A stretch of DNA of 64,000 nt. It comes from Isoetes taiwanensis. Lineage: Eukaryota; Streptophyta; Lycopodiopsida; Isoetales; Isoetaceae. The stretch is taken from contig JAJEKV010000041.1 in NCBI GenBank assembly GCA_021234155.1, positions 2,296,447 to 2,360,446 of the forward strand. The letters run 5' to 3'. The notes beneath the pieces are model-generated. The model made no database searches, had not been told where the DNA came from, and worked only from the letters and a program-made list of their open reading frames with translations. Below are positions 41,974 through 53,179 of the stretch, in pieces. Numbering within the stretch: position 1 is the first letter of the stretch; each line of letters begins with the position of its first letter. Position numbers and translations under genes: made by a program.

Positions 41974-43230
41974 ATGGCCCGCACAGCGTGACTGCAAAGC
42001 AAGTAGTCAAGCGATCCTCCGGCGCCACTGCCCTCTTTCACAGGATTCTTCGAACGCCTTCTCCACGACGCATCTAATCTTCGCCGAAGCGAGGAAGCTG
42101 TGGTCGGACCGAGTTTAATTACACAGAGCTCTTGGAGGATGACCGGCCGATGTCATGAACCGCATCCCCGACGGTAAATTGCGCTGAAGAGGAAAGAAGC
42201 GCAGCTAGGAGCAACACCGTGAGGACGCCAACCCACGTGAAGAGCAGAGGGAACAAAGGACCCATCAACAGCCCCAGAGCAACCCCTGTGCTGAGATCCA
42301 CCCGCAGGGAGGAGCAGGGAAGAGAGGAGCAGCACCGAACTCACCCCGAAGAAGAGGCCGACAGACGCCGGGCCCACAAGCACGGCCAAGGAGCCGGCCG
42401 GAGCAGAGGACAAAGAGTCGGGAAGACGACCACTACAGCCGGACCCAAGAAGAGGAGGGCCAAAGCCGAAAGGCAGGCAAGAGGAAGCCGTAAAGGTCGG
42501 GAAGCGAGCCAAGGTCCCGGCCATCAACGAAGCCGCCGGGAGGGGAGACCTCGCCCACCACCGACGACTCGGATGGAGACTACGTGCCGGGCGCAGACGG
42601 GGCAAGCTCTTCAAAGCCCCCGGTCGTAGAGGAAGAGGTCCCGGAGCAGACAGCCCAAGAAGGGGAGGAGACCGGACAGCTAGCGAAGCCCCCACCTTTT
42701 CCGACGTGGGATAGAGTCAAAGCCCCGCGGCCGCGAACGGGAAGCATATGTGATAGACCCCCAAAGGTCTATCGAAGAGGATCAGGGAACACAACGCTTA
42801 TATGGCAAGGTGGGAGGCGATAACGATATTACCGTGAGCACCGGTGAGAATGATTGAAGGCGACACCGACTAAGAGCCGCATTAATCGAAGCCCCTCCAC
42901 CAAAGCCCAAGCCTCCCCGAAAGCACCCGTGGAAGAAGCGGAGCAAGAAGAAGAAGTCGGAAGATTGGGGCACTCAAGGAGATCCGCCACTTCCGTAAGA
43001 GTTACTGGACTCTGATCCCCGATCCGCCGATTCCAGCGTTTGGTCCGCTGTCATACAAAGAATACAACACGCATATGCGCGTGACCGACGAGATCTTCTT
43101 TGTGTTTATAAGAGGCGCCGGCACATAGTAAAGCATTTTGAAGATTCAACGGCCCGCACGGGTGCACGCCAAGAGGGTTACCCTCATGAGGGGATATGTA
43201 TCTTGCCGGGCACATCAAGGGTGAACGCCT
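41974..43230 (+). pseudogene. ORF1: accessory protein with histone H3-like start, frameshifted
   Basis: The ATG at 41974 reads MART, then a TGA. One base out of phase, TAKQVVKRSSGA follows, so the start resembles the MARTKQTAK of the homologous ORF in the nested element. The 5' leader is also similar between the two. Further on there are coding-like pieces in several frames: a basic region at 42220-42540, then DDSDGDYVPGADGASSSKPP and VEEEVPEQTAQEGEETGQLAKPP (42560-42690), and a lysine-rich stretch (PRKHPWKKRSKKKKSED, ~42920). It is a charged, proline-rich, probably disordered protein. It has no match to gag, pol or envelope. It is preceded by a hairpin pair and its own TATA box. Confidence 0.5.
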
Positions 43231-43378
43231 TGAGTTTTGTAAATAATCGGAAAAATTTTGTTAATATAAAGAAAATTTTGTGTAAATAAAGTCTCAAACC
43301 CCGTTTAAATAGGTCAAGATATCGATCCCTAGCTTTTGTTTTAATTAAATTGGAGTTTTGAGCAAAAATTAAGACGAT

Positions 43379-43638
43379 GTCTCACACGTCGCGCCAGATG
43401 ATTTCTAGATTTTAGAAATCGGGGGGTTAACGTAGAGACCATGCCCAAAAATGCCCAAAACAGCTCCAAATCGAACAAGTAAGGGGTCAATTCTGCCTAA
43501 CTCGATGAGTTTAGTGGAATTACAGCCTTAGATCACTTAAATTGAGTGAGCCTAGCCCAATTGGGACCCATGTCTCACACGTCGCGCCAGGACAGATTTC
43601 TACATTTTAGAAATCGGTCTGGGCGCAACGTGTGAGAC
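43379..43638. repeat. Hairpin pair 2 of the plus-strand chromovirus
   Basis: Fold-backs lie at 43379-43439 and 43572-43638. The last is the best preserved: GTCTCACACGTCGCGCC pairs with GGCGCAACGTGTGAGAC (one G-T wobble) and GATTTCT with AGAAATC, giving an almost continuous 30-bp stem in 67 bp. Confidence 0.9.
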
Positions 43639-43814
43639 CCCGTACCATTTCTTCACCAAATGATCTCCAAACTGTACAATAGGTTCAGTAGCTGTTCTTA
43701 GCATGCTCAAACTCTAGAAATAGTCTTCAAACTTGCAATTGCATCCCTTAATAGATCAGAATTGCCTAATCTCAGTAAAATCTAGGTCATCCAAAAATTA
43801 GGGTTTTCCCCTTT

Positions 43815-43824
43815 CTATAAATAA
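43815..43824 (+). promoter_or_regulatory. TATA box of ORF2, plus-strand chromovirus
   Basis: CTATAAATAA lies 177 bp after the hairpin pair and 114 bp before the ORF2 ATG at 43938. The nested element has CTATAAATAG 111 bp before its ORF2 start. Confidence 0.65.
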
Positions 43825-43937
43825 GTCCCCCATTTCTCATTTGGCACCCTGCAAATTTGCTCCCCACTGCTTAGGCGATCTTTCAGCTCCCTGAGGCGCT
43901 TCTGCATCCGTTTGATACTCCCTTCCTTGCTAGATCA

Positions 43938-45480
43938 ATGGCCACTGCTGATTTCGGGCGATGGTACAGCGCCAGTGCCCATGCTGCTGAGGCGGATGTC
44001 AACGACATCTTCCAAGTCTTTGTGAAAGAAATCGACATCCAAGCTACGCTAAATGCAACCCCGGCCTTATAGGCGGTGAAAAGAATTTCAAGCTAGGTAG
44101 GACCCTCCCTTGTTCAAGTTCCCCCTGCATAGATACTTTGTTCCCCTCGCCCATCCCTTCAGCAGCCTTTGGGCGACGCCCCCAACATCGCCAAGTACTT
44201 GACTAACAAGGCGCAGAGACTACTCGACTACATGGTCCCCGACACCCAACAGACCAAGTACTTCTCTTACACAAGAGCCCTAGCCATCTTCTTATCCCAC
44301 CGCAGAACCCGATGGGGCAACCTCTATCCCTCCGATGGAGGTAGACCCCATAGCAGTCCCAAGCAGAAGAGCGTATGCCGCGGTAAAAAGATCAAGGAAC
44401 GGGAAGCAAGAGAGGATGAGGAGGAGTCGGACTCATTTAAGGATACACCTGAGCTCGACTTTATCGTAAGAACGGCGCCAAGCGTGAGCAGAGCCGATCA
44501 ACTTCGAAAGCGCAGCGGTGGCATCGAAGTCGCCTCCCCACTCGGGCTAGGCATCACAAGCCTAGCCCCATCATCATTAACGAGGAGAGGAGTATCTACT
44601 CCTCAGCGACATCCTAACCTTCCCCGCGGGAGAGGGAGCTCGTGTTGGACTAATCGCTTCCACCAATCCGCGGGGGCAGACCGACATGGACGACTTCATC
44701 GCCCGTGGAGCCCTCGCACTTTCCGCTGTAAGTGAGGGAGGCCGACACCTACACGTGGGAGACGACCTCCGATATCCGTGCCTACAAAGAAGATCGTGCA
44801 AATGATGGACGAAGCCGGAGTCGCCAACAAGAGGAGGGAGTTCCTCCAAGAACAGATGGGGATCCGCGGGAAGACCACGAGCATCCTAATGCCGAAGTCC
44901 TTCGACATCACCCCGCCAAAAGGGGAGAAGGAATCGACCTCGTGAGGCTCGACCGCACGCATTGAAGACTACGTGGGAGCTCACCGGGTTGAGGTCGACG
45001 AGCACGGGCAAGCGTAGCCGGGAGGCCAAACAAGCGGAGAAGCCGGCGACACACAACGACAGTCGCCAGTACTACTTGCCGCTGCCGAGGGATGGGAGAA
45101 TAGCGGTAATTCACCGCAAGTTCAGTCCCAGAGGCGAAGAAGGAGTGTTCATGCTGATTGCACTCTCAGGCTTCGGCAGGCATGCTCGAATAGCAACAAA
45201 TGTCGACTATGCTGTCCCGGTCAAGAGGGCAATGGCACTCGACCTCTTCGACGACCGCCATACCCCACCGACGCCGCGAGATTAGCGATGGATGCGGCCC
45301 TTACATCCCAATCAGGGTAGAAGACTGGTGAGAGCCATCCGGGGAGGCTCGTCGGCAAGCATCATCAGGAACTTGGGTCACTTTCGGTAGGGGCGGCCCA
45401 AGTTAAGAGGTTTCTTGAAGACAACCCGTCTTTACCGAAGCGATTTCAAGACTAGTTAGACTCTTGATCCCGGAGACTTT
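43938..45480 (+). pseudogene. ORF2: unrecognised accessory protein, frameshifted
   Basis: It starts MATADFGRWYSASAHAAEADV and is broken by a TAG after about 45 codons and by later shifts. Conserved blocks shared with the nested element are AKYLTNKA..TKYFSY..A.AIFL.HR (about 44190-44310), READTYTWE, RREFLQEQMGIRGKTTSIL and the end block QYYLPLPRDGRIAVIHRKF..GEEGVFMLIALSGF (45070-45180). Length is ~500 codons. It resembles no retrotransposon protein that I know. Conservation of blocks between two diverged elements suggests it was once under selection. A role in RNA transport, chromatin targeting or regulation is possible but not supported by any motif. Confidence 0.5.
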
Positions 45481-45738
45481 TTGTATCCGGAAATATTATA
45501 TGATATATGAATATAAATCCTATTGCACTTTAAATGCTTTGTTGATGTATTTTTGCCCCACAACTATACCAACAAACATAAACAATGCAAGAGAACAAAT
45601 GAAACTAATCATATAGCCATGAATTGCTTGTGGTATGCAGCCTAGAGGCCTAAACGCAGAGGAACGACAATCATGTAGATCTTATAGAAGAGCAAACCCC
45701 ACCCGCACTACACCCAGGCAAGGAACCTATTTGAAGAT

Positions 45739-46677
45739 ATGGAACCCATGACCCCAGAGGAGGAGATAGCCCGGATGAGGACGGACCGAGCGGATAAAGG
45801 CATTACCGTCCGCAAAGCGGAGTGGGTTCGGTGGGCAACGCCGATTGCCGCAAGCATCAGCTTCGGGGGCGTGAAAAGACAAGAAGAGGAGCAAGAGAAG
45901 GAGATCCTCCAGCCGGAATCTTCCGACTCAAGTTCGTGACGACCGACTCGAGGAAGAGGAAGAACGTGCTCAGAACCAACAGATGGAAGGCGAGGAATAC
46001 CCCGGAAGGGCGACAAAGAGATACCAGGGCCTCGACTACCGTAAGAAGGTAGATTCCGCGACTTGGGCAATGTATGGAAGGCCCGGAATCGGAACAGTTC
46101 CTCGAGGGGAAACAAAGTCGATTGGAAGCAGAGGCATGGCTGGGACGAAATGAGCGAAAAAATGGAAATGCTTATGGCATGAAGGATAAGGACAAAGGCA
46201 GAGTTGCAACAGCCAACTTGAAAGGAGCCGCTCGGATTTGGTGGAAGGGTTATGCAAAGGCACATGGCTTAAGCAGGGATGCTTGTAAGTTCAGAAAGTT
46301 TGCTAAAGCCTTCAAGCGCCATTACGTTCCGAGGGAACATAAGTCCAAAGATGATGCAGTTAGCTTTTACAAAGTTGCGCAAAGAAGGCAACAAATCAGT
46401 CAGAAATATACAGAGGAATTCATGAGGCTAAGGGTCATGCGTCTCGAAGTTGGGAGAGAAGCATGCAGTAGAAAGCTATATTGAGGGGCTGAATGAGGAG
46501 ATCCGCAAGCTTGTGAGGGCAATAAACCCTAGGACAGTATCAGAAGCGGAATCCAAGGCTATAAGCTTGCAGGGGTCAGGACCTCAGAATAGCGGGCAGA
46601 AGCAGCAGTACTTCCAGGATAAAGGCAAGGCGACAGGAAGCTATAGCCCTGTGGCAGCTATCCAGTCCAAATTTTAG
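45739..46677 (+). pseudogene. Ty3 gag, frameshifted
   Basis: The N-terminus MEPMTPEEEIARMRTDRADKG runs to 45939. After shifts the capsid-like core appears at 46140-46484: NAYGMKDKDKGRVATANLKGAARIWWKGY, FAKAFKRHYVPREH, then SQKYTEEFMRLR. It continues in another frame as VESYIEGLNEEIRKLVRAINPRTVSEAES. These are the usual Retrotrans_gag positions (W..Y, F..F...Y.P, F..L, F..GL...I). The protein forms the particle. At least three frame breaks are present. Confidence 0.85.
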
Positions 46678-46685
46678 AGCCCCAT

Positions 46686-47264
46686 ATGGTGGGGAACCGG
46701 GAAACAAAGGAGAAGCAGGTGTCCTTCAAGGACAAGCAGGAGGGGTCAAACTACTCCAAAGCAGTGCGATCCTTTTTGCAGGCAATGCCCAAGGAAAAGA
46801 GGCAGGAGTGCATAGAAAAGCAACTGTGCTTCAGGTGCTTCCAGCCAGGCCATAGGACAGCAAACTGCCCCTACGTCATGAGTGCAGCTCTAGCGGAGTT
46901 GGGAGATTGGGCCTACGGTCCGGACGACGACGGCGAAGAGGCCCGCGACTACATTCAGGGTGAGTGTCATATCTTTGCCGCAATAGATACAGAGCAAGCA
47001 GAGAGCCAGTATAAGGTAATTTCCACAGTAGGGAAGGCCAAGGCCAAGTCCTTCATAGTCTTGATAGACTCAGGAAGTAGCCATAACTTTGCATCCCCCA
47101 GAATGGTTCAAATGTTGAAGTTGAAGCCGCTAAAGTCAAAGCCAAGACCCGTTGTCTTAGCAAGTGGTGCAAGGCGGGGGCGGGCAAGAGAATTAACTTC
47201 GACATCGACTTGCTGTGGATTAATATCCGGATGGGGCGGAAGTAATGGGCATTGGCAAGTATGA
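46686..47264 (+). pseudogene. Nucleocapsid zinc knuckle and aspartic protease
   Basis: One open frame has the CCHC knuckle CFRCFQPGHRTANCP at about 46829-46873, a short acidic spacer, and the retropepsin motif LIDSGSSHNFASPRMV near 47063-47110, where DSG supplies the catalytic aspartate. Homologous text (SSHNFASPRMVQMLKLKPLK) is found in the nested element. The frame degenerates after 47170. Confidence 0.9.
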
Positions 47265-47379
47265 CTTGATCATAGGAATGGAGTACCTTGGGCCAACAGG
47301 GGCCATTATTGATCGTGGAAAGCGGAAGGTGACCTTCCCAACGCGGACGGCAAGATCATTGAGATAACAAAAAAGGAAG

Positions 47380-48260
47380 TTGTTCCCATCATGCAATTGT
47401 ATGTCTTCTAAACTACCGTTCAAGTGCATCAAGAGTGAGCAAGTGGCATACATCTTCAAGCTTGAGATTAGTGAGCCAAAATCGGAAGGAAGCAAAGAAG
47501 ACAAGGTGCTCAAACAAGTTGCCAAGCAAGTAGCTAAGGCGATCACGGAGTTCCATGATCTCTTTCGGATGAGATCAAGCAGCTCCCTCCATATAGGGGA
47601 GTTGAGTGCGAGATTGCACTCGAAGCGGGAACAAAGCCAACGAGCAAGGCTCCATATAGAATGACAACGCAGAATTGTCCGAGCTAAAGAAAGAAGATTT
47701 TGCAGGAGCCGCTTGACCTAGGTTTTATTAGACCTAGTGTTTCGCCATTTGGGCGCCCATTCTCTTCGTTAAGAAGAAGGATGGCGATCTAAGGATGTGC
47801 ATAGACTATAGGCGGTTGAACAAGCACACCATTAAGAACAAGTACAGCTCCCGGATCGGATGACTTGATGGATCAGCTCCAAGGTGCAAAGATCTTCTCC
47901 AAAATCGACTTTAAGGTCAGGTTATCATCAGATCAGGATAAAGGAAGAAGATATCCATAAGACCGCCTTCTAACGCGGTATGGGCACTATGAGTTCACAG
48001 TAATGCCTTTCGGCTTATCGAATGCCCCATAACGTTCATGAGGCTCATGAACGACATCTTCAGGGAGTGTTTAGACACCTTTGTGATTGTTTTCTTTGAT
48101 GACATTTTGGTGTATAGCAGATCCCTTGAAGAGCACATACAACACTTGAGAAGAGTCTTTGGAGAAGTTGAAGAGGCACCGGTTATGCACGCCAAGTTGT
48201 CGGGTGCCACGCAAATGTAGAAGGTGGAGTATCTAGGTCATGTGATCTCAAAGCCAGAAG
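47380..48260 (+). pseudogene. Ty3 reverse transcriptase, heavily frameshifted
   Basis: Pieces are in order but change frame many times: a linker ending at 47664, [14 protein letters not shown] near 47706, [25 protein letters not shown] near 47780-47850, a damaged KIFSKIDF block near 47890, and the catalytic VFFDDILVYSRSLEEHIQHL at 48080-48150. Some breaks are single-base and others remove several bases; for example the expected SGYHQIR block is disturbed near 47930. Confidence 0.85.
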
Positions 48261-48577
48261 GCATCTCGACGGATCCCCGCAAAGATTGAAGCCGTCATTC
48301 AAAGGGCCGGGCGCCAAGAATGTGCATGAAGTCAAGTTTCGCCTAGCCTGTTGTGGTACTACAGAAGTTCAGAAAGAACTTTGTTAAGATAGCAGCCCCG
48401 CTAATGGACTTGACGCGGGCGGAGAAAGTGAAAGATTGGGCAGAGCATTGGCACAAGAAAGCCCAAGGTGGTTTGAATTGTTGAAGGAAGCTTTAACAAC
48501 AGCCCCGCCTTTAACCCCACGGACCGGGAGAAAGATAAGCTTGTAGCAACAGATGCAGTAAGATAGCTACAGGTGCA

Positions 48578-49297
48578 GTGCTTATGCAAGAAGAGCGTGT
48601 GGTAGCGTATGATTCCAGGAAGATGAACGACGCCGAGACGCGCTACCCAACGCACGATCAGGAGTTGCTTGCGGTTGTCAGGGCATTAAGAATATGGAGG
48701 CATTATCTCTTGGGAAGGAAGTTCCAATTGGATACCGACCATCAGAGCCTCCAATATGTATTCACGCAACCACACCTTAATCTGAGGCAGCGGAGATGGA
48801 TGGAGTTCCTCGAAGAATATGACTTTGATATAGTCTACAAGCCGGGGAAGCTCAATGTGGTAGCAGATGCGCTTTCAAGGCATCCCCTGACAACTAGAGT
48901 ACATTGCAATGCAATTTCGACGCTCTTCAGTGACTTTGGTAAGAGGATTGAAGAGTCCTTGCCAACGGATGTGGATTTCAGGGAAGTATGGGCAAGCCTT
49001 TCTAAGGAGGCTAGAACAGATAAAGAGCGGGAGGCCTTCAAGCATTATAAGAAGGAAGGCAACCTGTTATACCATAAGAACAAGTTGTGCGTACCCGAAT
49101 CATCAGGTGTAAGGAAGTTGATCCTCCATGACACGCACAACAGCCCAATAGCTGGCCATGCGGGATTCATGAAAACATATTTCAAAGTGCGCAGCAGCTA
49201 TTATTGGCCAGGAATGAAGAAGCAAATAGCTCGCTACATCAAGGAATGTCAGCTATGCCAGCAGACGAAGGCGGAGCAGCCAATTCTGGGGCATTAG
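48578..49297 (+). pseudogene. RNase H and integrase zinc-binding domain
   Basis: A 239-codon open frame starts inside RNase H (VVAYDSRKMNDAETRYPTHD, ELLAVVRALRIWRHYLLG, TDHQSLQYVF), continues through the connection VYKPGKLNVVADALSRHP, and ends with the integrase HHCC finger: [30 protein letters not shown]. The beginning of RNase H lies in disrupted sequence at 48300-48577. Confidence 0.9.
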
Positions 49298-49309
49298 AGC
49301 CATTAAGCG

Positions 49310-50230
49310 GTGCCAAACGCTAAGTGGGAGGTAATCAGCATGGACTTCATCACAGGACTCCCAAGGACAGCAAGAGGGAAGGATGCCTTGATGGTAGTGA
49401 TCGACAAGTTGTCTAAGATGGCACATTTTGTGCCTTGCAGGACCACAGATACAGCCATGGATACAACAAAGCTCTTCACCAAAGAGATCTTCAGGCTTCA
49501 TGGCATGCCAAGGGAGATCATCTCCGGCTGAGGGATCCGAAGTTCATGGCGCTTTTGGCAAGACCTCTTTGCGACAATCCGCACGGCTATCCATGAGCAC
49601 GGCATATCATCCTCGACGGATGGCCGCACGGAGCGGACCAACAGGGATTTTAGAGGACATGCTACTGAAACTATGTCCGGAATAAGCAAAGTATGTGGGA
49701 AGAATTTATTCACTTGGTGGAGTTTGCATACAATAGCACCAAGCGGGAATCATCCCAAATGTCGCCGTTTATGATCAATTACGGCTATCGATTGCCTAAC
49801 TCGGATACTTGGCACAACCCCGTGTCAAAAGTGGAAGTTTCGCAGCGAGATGTTGGCCGATATGCGGCAGCTTGTGGAAGAAGTTCGAGGTTATCCGCTA
49901 GCGCAAGAAGTCGTCCGGAAGAGCATCGCCGACAAGCATCGAGCAAAGAAGAGAGTTCAAAGTTGGAGATGATGTTTGGCTCAAGATCAAGGTGAAGCAG
50001 CGGTAAGCTCGGGATCGGGAATTGCAAGAAGCTTGCTCCAAGGTGGGCTGGACCTTTCGAATAGTCGAGAGTAGGTAATCAATCCTACAAGTTAGACTTG
50101 CCAGCACACCTAAAGATTCATAAGGTCTTCCACGTGAGTCTGTTGAAGAAGCATACTCCAAATCCAGACGAAGTCTTGGATTCTCCAACGTTGTTGGAAA
50201 TGACGGAGGAGCAACTGGAAATAGTTCCGT
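49310..50230 (+). pseudogene. Integrase catalytic core and C-terminus, frameshifted
   Basis: The core starts [33 protein letters not shown] with the first catalytic aspartate (MDF) and ends in a shift near 49530 at REIIS. A later piece (49693 onward) reads MWEEFIHLVEFAYNSTKRESSQMSPFMINYGY, the segment after the catalytic glutamate. The C-terminal part up to HKVFHVSLLKKHTPNPDEVL is collinear with 29505-29747 of the nested element. Confidence 0.85.
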
Positions 50231-50434
50231 AATTGATTCTTGATAAAGCTTTCAAGAAAACGAGGAGATCGAGAATTCCTCCGGTATTTGGTCAAGTGGA
50301 AACACTTACCAGTGGGAAGACGGCGATGGGTACTTAAGAAAGATTTAGTAAAGCAAGTACCCACGGTTTATGGAGCAATGGGACGGCAAGGTCATCTCCA
50401 GAAGAAATCGGCTCAGGCATGTCGATTTGTGTAG
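50231..50434 (+). pseudogene. C-terminal chromodomain
   Basis: KLSRKRGDREFLRYLVKWKHLPVGRRRWVLKKDL has the chromodomain pattern (R-x-R-x-(4)-YLVKWK-x-LP..W). Chromoviral chromodomains direct integration by reading histone H3 methyl-lysine marks, usually on H3K9. One of the cage aromatic positions is not obvious, as in many group II chromodomains. It lies in another frame from the preceding integrase tail. Confidence 0.7.
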
Positions 50435-51298
50435 GTTAATTCTGGTGTAGTTAAGATTAATCTACGCATGCAACCTAGGCTTAGTATGGGTCGCATGCGT
50501 TGTTACCGATGATGGGACCACTACGGTGATCTCTAGGGCGTGGTGTAATGTCAATGTAGGCATGACCGTTTCGTTTGGGCGAGTGGAAGGTAGATTAGAA
50601 AGTCCACTGTCCCCACGGAAGTAGGCGACCTCGAGAGAAAGGAGGTCATGAAGGAATGCATTGATAGGGAAAGCACCTTTAGCCCCATATATGCTTTGAT
50701 AGGAGGAATCTATCCCAGGCCCCCCACACGAGAAGGATATCCTCCATTTGGGTAACTAGAGGTGTAGGCATGAGCGCATATAGGCATATATTTTGTCTCA
50801 TGACCATAATGGAAGATTCACCCTCTTCCCACGTAGGAGATTAGCCATGCATCCATGTAGATAGGTGGGGTGGTCACCATATAACCAAAATTTTATTAAT
50901 AATTAAATGATACTAACGTAGTGTCGACCACAGAGCCGAAGAGAGCTCGGGAGGGCAAGGAGGTCGAGAACTTTGAAGACTTGCAACACAAATTTTTGTT
51001 GGAATGTGTTGCAAGGAATGAAGAGTACCTCGGGACGTAATTTTAAAATTTTGATAAACTTAATCGTAATGTTAAGTTAATTTTGGAGTAACTGTTTAGT
51101 AATGTTGTGAATTGATAAGTTATTTCATAATATAATGATGTGATAATGTCATAAAAATATTACCTTAAGGTAATTTTAATAAATGTGTAGGAATTATAGT
51201 AGTAATCGTATGTATCAGGGTGATTGCAGGTTACGATGATCCCAAGGTGGGGAGACCCACGATCTTTGCGGACAAACATCATTTCAAGGTGGGGAGAA
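50435..51298 (+). other. 3' untranslated region and polypurine tract
   Basis: No coding potential. It shares blocks with 28460-29440 of the nested element (for example ACATTGACATTACACC in reverse complement). AAGGTGGGGAGA occurs twice, at 51244 and at 51286; the second copy directly precedes the LTR and is the polypurine tract. Confidence 0.8.
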
Positions 51299-52944
51299 TG
51301 TGGCGTTCGGCCACAAAAAGATATCGCCCGGGGCGTATACCGCATCTTGCTGCCCACGCCGCATTAACACCACGCCACTCCGGTGACGACGGTACGCGCA
51401 GCGTGTAGCCGGTGAGTAGCCCTAGGGGCAACTTGCCAGAAATATGTGCAACTATTAATGTGCACATTTTCCAATGTACACATTAATGTGGGCACACATT
51501 TCCAAGTGGACACTTCATGCCAAGTGGGCCACACCCATAGGTGCAATTAATGTGCACATTTTCCAATGTACACATTAATGAGGGCACACATTTCCATGTG
51601 TGCACATTTGGCCACCTAGCCCTTAAAGGCAAGTGGGCCCATTTCCAATTATCCCACATGCCAAAAGGGGATAATTGGAAACCCTAACCAACCCCCTTGT
51701 CTATATAGGGAAGGAAACCCTAACTAGCCCAATTTTCGATTTTAGGATCCCAGACTCTGCCTGGGAGAATTGCATCCTTAGTTTCCCTTGATTCGAGCGT
51801 CTCAGCAGGATGGTCGAGCTCAGGTCAGGAGGAGCCCCTCAAGGATCAGGTATTTGGCCAATTAGATAGTCTAAACCCTATTTTAGTCATTGAATCAGTA
51901 GGTTTAGCCTATTAGATTGCCCATAGCAGCCCTCTAGATCTCTAGATATGGATTCTAACTAAAGAACCTAACTCTATGTTGTAGATTAGATCTAGTTCTT
52001 TAGTTCTCTGTGAAGTATATGGATGATATATCTCTATGAGCTCCTTGTATTGGGAAGGGGGGGTAGAGACCTAAAGCTTTGTAGTTGATGCTCCTAGAGT
52101 AGCCTCTCTAGCACACTGTAGATTCGGCCTGTGCACAAGAACCACACCTGGTTGTGGGTGAAGGGGCCAGACTGGCTTAGAAGGAGGTTCGTGTTCTGAC
52201 TCTTGAACGATCCCTATGGTGTGTTAGTGCTACCAGGGATCATTGTGACTAGGTCTAATGGCTTACCCCGAAAAGCGGGTAAGGCATGGGCTCGACACCG
52301 TGAAGTGGTGCACACTTTCCGTGGGTTCAATCGAATCACGGGCAAAGATGGCCCTCTAGTCACCTTGAGTCAGCATGTAGACCTCTGGAGGGAGTGATCC
52401 CTACCTGCCCCATCGGAACTGGGGAGATGGAACCCAGGAATAGCCCTTTTGGCTATGCATCCGTGAGGCTGGCTGATCCAGTCCCAACACTTTTCAGCCT
52501 ACTGCGCAAAGTGTGCACGGGAGGGGCGGATGGAGTGGACAACCCTAAGCCATGTTCATATGCCGCCCAAATCCATTGCCATGAATTGCATGCGCAATGA
52601 ACTCACGGAGACCCAAGCCGTCGGTCATCCCCTTGAGTCCGAGCCTTGGGTAGGATTCCCTATGTGATGTCTTTGATCTTTGTCTATGCGGATATCACGG
52701 AGGACCATCCTTCGTGATGGTCATATGATGTTGATGTATGTGCTACTGACATGTATGTTTACGCTTCCGCAGCTAGGTAGGCCCTGAGGGAGACGGGGTG
52801 CAATGACCCTTCCACTCTTCCCACTGGAACCCGTCACGGGTGCAGTGTCATGTGGAGGGCCCTGTATTAGCATGGAGCTGGTATGGGGGATGAACTCTTG
52901 TTTGTGTACGGTGAGGGCACCGTATACGAGTAGGGGACGTCACA
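51299..52944 (+). repeat. 3' LTR of the plus-strand chromovirus
   Basis: AAGGTGGGGAGAA precedes TGTGGCGTTCGGCC, and the LTR ends GGGGACGTCACA followed by the target copy AGTTG. It is uninterrupted. Confidence 0.9.
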
Positions 52945-52963
52945 AGTTGATTCATGTGCTTCC

Positions 52964-53145
52964 TTTTGAAGTCATTTGTTGTGCTTCTGTTAGAACTACA
53001 CATAGTTCCACAAGAACTTGTAATGCACAATTTTGAAGTCATTTGTTGTGCTTCAATTAGAATTACACTTAGTTCTATATTAGCATGTACTAAATATTGA
53101 TGTTCATATGAACCTCAAGACAAGACAAGACAAGACAACAAACAA
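52964..53145. repeat. 67-bp-period direct repeat and (AAGAC)n tract
   Basis: TTTTGAAGTCATTTGTTGTG at 52964 recurs at 53031 with the following ~25 bp also shared. An AAGACAAGACAAGACAAGAC run lies at 53117-53137. Confidence 0.8.
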
Positions 53146-53179
53146 TCATGTGGTTGAGGATGGACCACGTCCATAGGGC

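Larger units (their letters stand above)
26564..52944 (+). mobile_element. Plus-strand chromodomain Ty3 (chromovirus) element with nested insertion
   Basis: The element is bounded by AGTTG at 26559-26563 and 52945-52949, a perfect 5-bp target duplication. Its 5' LTR is in two parts, 26564-26876 and 39992-41337, because a second element (26877-39991) inserted into it. The parts add up to about 1659 bp against 1646 bp for the 3' LTR (51299-52944). The interior (41338-51298) has a primer site, two accessory ORFs with hairpin pairs and TATA boxes, gag, protease, reverse transcriptase, RNase H, integrase and a C-terminal chromodomain, then a polypurine tract. Without the insertion it is ~13.3 kb. 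Nearly every ORF has frameshifts, so it is probably dead unless the assembly is at fault. Confidence 0.9.

Noticed and set aside
42153-42695. 180-codon minus-strand ORF rich in P, S and L
   Set aside because: It is antisense to ORF1 of the outer chromovirus; no domain.
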